Shown piece by piece: positions 60,365-64,000 of a stretch of DNA of 64,000 nucleotides. The translations under genes and the position numbers were made by a program. Origin of the DNA: CALFXN01 sp937957815 (lineage in GTDB: Bacteria; Synergistota; Synergistia; Synergistales; Aminobacteriaceae); NCBI GenBank assembly GCA_036788195.1, contig DAIQNX010000003.1, forward strand, positions 62,001 to 126,000. The letters are read 5' to 3'. Every line of letters starts with the position of its first letter. Within the stretch, counting starts at the first letter, position 1. The notes beneath the pieces are model-generated. The model had not been told where the DNA came from, did no database searches, and saw nothing but the letters and a program-made list of their open reading frames with translations.

Positions 60365-62233
60365 GTGAACACGCTCCATGTCCGTTTCGTCTCCTGGTGG
60401 GTCGGGCTGGCCCGGAGAACCAGGAATGTTGTCCTGATAGATATCGTCTGTTGCTTCATCGCGTCGTATCTGGGGTTCGCCCTTCGGCTCACGCTTTTTC
60501 TCCCCTCGGTCTACATCGGAATCTTTCTCAGCAGCACATCGCTCTTTTGCCTGATCGTGTGCTGTTCCTTCGCCGCGGGGGGAATCTATTCCGTGTACTG
60601 GCCCCAGGCGAGCGTCGAGGAGTATTCGCGGCTCTCCCGGTTCTACGTCATCGCGGCGCTCATATTCTCTCTGGTCGGGATTTTCTGGAAGGGGCTCCTG
60701 CTCCCGAGGGTATCGCTCGCGATTCTGCTTCTTTCGGGAATCATCCTCTGTGGGACCGTGCGCGCGTCATGGCGCTTTTTCGCGTCCGGCGGCCGCGCTC
60801 CCCGCGAAGGAATCCGGACGCTCATCGTCGGGGCGGGCGAGGCGGGGACGTTGCTTGCCAGAGACCTGAACCGCAACGTGTCGGATCTTCTCCCGGTCGG
60901 GTACGTCGACGACGATCCCGACAAACGCGGAAAGACGGTTGCGGGAATTCCCGTTCTCGGTTCCGTCGACAGAATCGGCGGGATCATACGGGAAAAAGAC
61001 GTCCGCGTCGTCGTGATAGCCATTCCCTCGGCCTCGGGAACGCGTATCAGGAAGATCTTCGACTCCGTCGTTCCCACCGGAGTCGAGGTCCGGGTCCTTC
61101 CGAGCCTTCGCGAGATCGCCGGCGGAAAGGTCTCCATCAGCAGACTCAGGAAGGTCCGGCTCGAAGACCTCCTCGGGCGCGAACAGGTCAGGCTCGATCT
61201 GGAGGAGATCTCGGGCGTCATCAGGGGCAGGACGGTCCTTGTGACGGGCGCCGGAGGCTCCATCGGCGCCGAAATAGCACGTCAGGTCGCGCAGTACGCC
61301 CCGAAAGAGCTCATCCTTCTCGGACACGGAGAGCAGTCGATCTACGCGCTTCTCGAGACCTTCACGCGTGAACGCATCGGCGTGCCGTACCGCCCCGTCA
61401 TCGCCGACGTCGCCGACCCCGTGGCGATGGAATCGGTCTTTCGGATTCACGCTCCCGGGCTCGTTTTTCACGCCGCGGCGCACAAGCATGTCCCCCTGAT
61501 GGAAATGAACCCGAGGGAATCGATGCGCGTCAACGCGGGCGGAACGCTTACGGTCGCGCGACTGGCGGGAAGGTACGGCGCCGAAAAGATGGTGCTCATT
61601 TCGACGGACAAGGCAGTCAATCCGACGAGCGTGATGGGAGCGAGCAAGCGCGTCGCGGAAATGGTGCTTCACGAGGTCGGCAGAGAATACGCGAAGACGG
61701 CCTTTATGGCGGTCCGCTTCGGAAACGTCCTCGGAAGCCGGGGAAGCGTCATTCCGAAGTTCGAGGACCAGATTTCCTCAGGGCTTCCCGTGACCGTGAC
61801 GCACCCGGAGATGCGCCGCTATTTCATGCTCATCCCCGAAGCCGTCAACCTCGTGCTTCAGTCCGCAGCCCTCGGGACTGGCGGAGAGCTCTTCGTTCTC
61901 GATATGGGGGATCCCGTGAGAATCGTCGATATGGCCGAAATGCTCATCCGCCTGCACGGATACGAGCCCTACAGGGATGTTCCGATCGTTTTCACCGGGA
62001 TCCGGAGGGGGGAGAAGCTTTTCGAGGAGCTTTTCTACGACCCGTCGCGCGTGCAGACGACGGCGCACGAGAAGATCTTCGTCTCGAACCTTGCGATCCG
62101 GAGTTCCGAACCCGGAAGCGTAACGGAAAAAGTGGAAGGCATCGTCTCCATGGAGGATGGGGATATACTCCGGGTCATGGAAAGCCTCGTCCCGGAATAT
62201 ACCCCATCGGCGCCCGTCAACGGCGCGAAATGA
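60365..62233 (+). CDS. membrane nucleotide-sugar 4,6-dehydratase (WbpM/CapD/PglF type)
   Basis: A 622-aa protein. Four hydrophobic segments (residues about 20-130) anchor it. A CoA-binding-like Rossmann region follows (IVGAGEAGTLLARDLN, GYVDDDPDKRG), and then an SDR domain with TGAGGSIGAEIARQV, AAAHKHVPLMEMNP and STDKAVNPTSVMGASKRVAE, where Asp-Lys and Lys in ASKR are the usual catalytic set of this group. Members make UDP-4-keto-6-deoxy sugars for surface polysaccharide or protein glycosylation. The start is a GTG with GGGAGGA. It overlaps the convergent SYLF gene by 17 bp. Confidence 0.88.
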   Translation: MNTLHVRFVSWWVGLARRTRNVVLIDIVCCFIASYLGFALRLTLFLPSVYIGIFLSSTSLFCLIVCCSFAAGGIYSVYWPQASVEEYSRLSRFYVIAALIFSLVGIFWKGLLLPRVSLAILLLSGIILCGTVRASWRFFASGGRAPREGIRTLIVGAGEAGTLLARDLNRNVSDLLPVGYVDDDPDKRGKTVAGIPVLGSVDRIGGIIREKDVRVVVIAIPSASGTRIRKIFDSVVPTGVEVRVLPSLREIAGGKVSISRLRKVRLEDLLGREQVRLDLEEISGVIRGRTVLVTGAGGSIGAEIARQVAQYAPKELILLGHGEQSIYALLETFTRERIGVPYRPVIADVADPVAMESVFRIHAPGLVFHAAAHKHVPLMEMNPRESMRVNAGGTLTVARLAGRYGAEKMVLISTDKAVNPTSVMGASKRVAEMVLHEVGREYAKTAFMAVRFGNVLGSRGSVIPKFEDQISSGLPVTVTHPEMRRYFMLIPEAVNLVLQSAALGTGGELFVLDMGDPVRIVDMAEMLIRLHGYEPYRDVPIVFTGIRRGEKLFEELFYDPSRVQTTAHEKIFVSNLAIRSSEPGSVTEKVEGIVSMEDGDILRVMESLVPEYTPSAPVNGAK

Positions 62234-62915
62234 TCCGGTCGAGTTCGGCGGTAACGGAACGGATGCGGGCGTCCGAAGCCCGTTTCGCGAGCGCGTTTTT
62301 CGCGCTCATGGTCGTCTTCCAGTACTCGTTGTTCGACGTGGTGTCGACGTTGACGGCCGCGCCTTCGAGCGAGATCCCGGCGAAGAGCCCCTTCGTCATG
62401 GAGTAGCTGTAGATCGATGCCTTCAGGTTGATATCTGTCCCGAGTTCTCCCCGGCGCCCGACCGGTCCGGCCGCGACGGCGAGATCGCCGTCGAGTTTCA
62501 TGTTGTTTCCCATGAACCCTTCGAGTCCGCGGTCATTCGTGATGACGAGAACGAGTGCGATTGACTGCGCCCCTATCTGAAGCCCCCAAGAGGCCCCGGC
62601 GATCTTCACGAAACTCGGCCCGTACCAGCGCCCGGAGCCGTCGCGCTTCAGCACGAGCCCTTCGCCGTACGTTCCGCCGAAGACGAGTCCCGCCTTGACG
62701 ACGGACGGAAAGACCACGACGCCCTTCGCCTTCGAAAGAAGGTCTCCCATCGTTCCCGCGTCCTTCTGGAGCGACATTTCCTTCAGAACCTTCGCGCTTT
62801 CGCCGATCAGTTTCGTCGGTCCGGCCGCCCATGCGGCCGAACACGCGAGAAAGAGGCACAGCGCGAAGACGATGCCCGGTATGTGTCGTATCCGTTGCCC
62901 GTATTTCCCTGCCAT
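62217..62915 (-). CDS. SYLF-domain (Ysc84/DUF500) exported protein
   Basis: A 232-aa protein. A signal peptide (GIVFALCLFLACSAAWA) is followed by a SYLF/Ysc84 domain: DLLSKAKGVVVFPSVVKAGLVFGGTYGEG, FVKIAGASWGLQIGAQSIALVLVITND and GVGRR/AGPVGRRGELGTD. SYLF proteins bind phosphoinositide-like lipids in eukaryotes; in bacteria they are exported and their role is not firmly known. GGGAGGGG is seven bases before the ATG. It is convergent with the CapD-like gene. Confidence 0.87.
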   Translation of the reverse strand: MAGKYGQRIRHIPGIVFALCLFLACSAAWAAGPTKLIGESAKVLKEMSLQKDAGTMGDLLSKAKGVVVFPSVVKAGLVFGGTYGEGLVLKRDGSGRWYGPSFVKIAGASWGLQIGAQSIALVLVITNDRGLEGFMGNNMKLDGDLAVAAGPVGRRGELGTDINLKASIYSYSMTKGLFAGISLEGAAVNVDTTSNNEYWKTTMSAKNALAKRASDARIRSVTAELDRIISRR

Positions 62916-62995
62916 CCGTAATCCCCTCCCTGTCCTGGTCGTATGTTCCCGCGTACTCTAGCATATTTCCGGGAGAAGATAAAACTTCGCCTTCG

Positions 62996-63024
62996 TTGAC
63001 GCACGCTCGGTGATCAAGTAGACT
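62996..63024 (+). promoter_or_regulatory. promoter of the TPR-like gene
   Basis: TTGACG (62996-63001), a 17-bp spacer and TAGACT (63019-63024), ending 24 bp ahead of the ATG. The 130-bp gap before it also holds a weak minus-strand -10 (TGC-TAGAGT, about 62955) for the SYLF gene. Confidence 0.7.
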
Positions 63025-63047
63025 CGCGGCGGAAAGGGGAGGATTCG

Positions 63048-63932
63048 ATGCGCAGGAACGACGCGGAAAACGACATGCGCCATCTTCTTGAGGAAGCCCG
63101 GTCGTCCCGGGGTTCTGAAAAAACGGCGCACTTCGCGCGGCGGATGCTCGAGGAAGATCCGGATAACCCCGAAGGACTTTTGCTGCTGGCGAAGACAAGC
63201 GATTCCGACCAGGAGCGCATCGATCTTCTCGAACGGGCCCGCGAGAACTGTGAATCGCGCCAGCAGGGAATCGGAAGCGATATCGGGCTTCTCGTCGACA
63301 TCATGCAGGAACTCGTGGTCTCCCTGCTCGCCGAAGGCCGTGCGGCAGAGGGCATCGACGTCAGCAGGGAGATCCTCGAATACGATCCCGACAACATGAC
63401 TCTCGCCCGTACATTGCTCTATCGCTGTCTGATCGAAGACGGCCGGTATTCGGAAGTCCTCGAGGAATCATTTTCCGATCCGGACCCGTCTCCGGCGCGG
63501 GAGCATTCGCGCGCGATAGCAGCCTTCCTGATGGAGGGAGTTTCGCCCGAATCGTGGAAGGCACTCTGGGAGGTCTTTCGGACGGAAGCCGCAATTCCCT
63601 TTCTGATGCTTGGCTATCTCGATACGAGCGGAGACGAGGAAACGGATGCCTTCGCAGAATTCTACGCGGACGCCTGGTCCGTCACGGTTCCGCTCAGAAA
63701 CTGGCTCACGGGAGGCATGTTGCTCTTCGGCGAACTGACGGAACGGTTCGATGCGATTCCGGAGGAAACGCTCCGGATATTTTCGGAATCGTTGCGCCTG
63801 GACGATATCCTCGAAGAGGCGAAGACGAGACTTTTCGAAGCCGGGGATACCGGAAGAATGGAGGCTTCGGAACGAGATGCGCTCATCCTCGGTATCCTCG
63901 AGTCCATCACATCGGGCAGGAAAATCGGATAG
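63048..63932 (+). CDS. TPR-like helical protein of unknown function
   Basis: A 294-aa acidic, all-helical protein. The first half shows tetratricopeptide-like spacing: AHFARRMLEEDPDNPEGLLLLAKTSD, then GRAAEGIDVSREILEYDPDNMTLARTLLYRCLIEDGRYSEVLEES, with the EEDPDN and EYDPDN turns typical of TPR borders. The second half is helical without a clear repeat. No signal peptide. It may be a scaffold; the partner is unknown. GGGGAGGA precedes the ATG. It reads into the next gene after 22 bp, so they may be cotranscribed. Confidence 0.72.
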   Translation: MRRNDAENDMRHLLEEARSSRGSEKTAHFARRMLEEDPDNPEGLLLLAKTSDSDQERIDLLERARENCESRQQGIGSDIGLLVDIMQELVVSLLAEGRAAEGIDVSREILEYDPDNMTLARTLLYRCLIEDGRYSEVLEESFSDPDPSPAREHSRAIAAFLMEGVSPESWKALWEVFRTEAAIPFLMLGYLDTSGDEETDAFAEFYADAWSVTVPLRNWLTGGMLLFGELTERFDAIPEETLRIFSESLRLDDILEEAKTRLFEAGDTGRMEASERDALILGILESITSGRKIG

Positions 63933-63954
63933 AGGAGAGGGGACGGAACGCGGG

Positions 63955-64000
63955 ATGCTCGAAGACCTTTCACAGCATATTCTCGACATTTCGGAAAACA
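63955..64000 (+). CDS. N-terminus of a probable HATPase-type ATP-binding protein (cut by window edge)
   Basis: Only 15 codons are present: MLEDLSQHILDISEN. This opening resembles the LSLHILDIxxNS start of small GHKL-type ATP-binding proteins, often found near [FeFe]-hydrogenase or NADH-oxidising Fe-S gene clusters in anaerobes. GAGAGGGG lies upstream. The rest is outside the window, so the call is tentative. Confidence 0.5.
   Translation, partial: MLEDLSQHILDISEN

Noticed and set aside
1..64000. CRISPR arrays, insertion sequences, tRNA or rRNA genes
   Set aside because: No regularly spaced direct repeats, transposase motifs, terminal inverted repeats or clover-leaf/TTCRA patterns were noticed on reading both strands.

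Overview
The window is a GC-rich, gene-dense bacterial chromosome segment from a diderm (TonB/ExbBD, a TonB-dependent outer-membrane receptor, an AsmA/TamB-like protein, DAP-type peptidoglycan synthesis). Two TRAP transporters, a BMP-family nucleoside-type ABC system, short GTG/TTG-started genes, strong GGAGG ribosome sites and many ATGA/GTGA stop-start overlaps fit a member of the Synergistota. That assignment is an inference from gene content; there is no rRNA or other marker here to prove it. I saw no tRNA, rRNA, CRISPR array or insertion sequence.

Left part (1-9.3 kb): the end of a LivF-type ATPase; a minus-strand methionine operon metH-metF-radical SAM gene with 4-nt overlaps, divergent from dapF and a 1117-aa AsmA-like protein. 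9.3-22.5 kb: a complete glycogen/maltodextrin locus. malQ, glgP, glgA and glgC run left and glgB plus a GH57/DUF3536 protein run right from one compact divergent promoter, followed by proB-proA.

22.5-41.2 kb is transport-rich: TRAP system 1 (dctPQM) with a VanX-like D,D-dipeptidase; a BMP/nucleoside ABC operon facing a Gpt-type purine phosphoribosyltransferase that is coupled to a secreted S10 carboxypeptidase; a tiny YjfB-like gene; TRAP system 2 with ilvD, governed by a divergent FadR-type GntR regulator with a clear operator; and a polar amino acid ABC pair (permease and ATPase) lacking a local binding protein.

41.2-54.4 kb: a 40-codon gene with its own promoter, ribosome site and terminator; an MBL-fold hydrolase; a phosphohexomutase; an AEC-family carrier under a palindromic operator; an atypical HD-GYP protein; then a cobalamin module. 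That module is a textbook cobalamin riboswitch in front of a BtuB-like receptor, a divergent binding protein/permease/ATPase operon, and a GntR-exbB-exbD-tonB operon. It matches the B12-dependent MetH at the left end, which lacks the reactivation domain.

54.4-64 kb: a ThrRS-domain/uridine kinase fusion overlapping a short LacI regulator; a 55-aa protein with a duplicated W-x-K-D-E-N-G-x-W motif; a 38-codon gene translationally coupled to a membrane PAS/degenerate-GGDEF protein; ychF; a conserved small protein; a WbpM/CapD-like nucleotide-sugar dehydratase; a SYLF protein; a TPR-like protein and the first codons of a probable HATPase protein.
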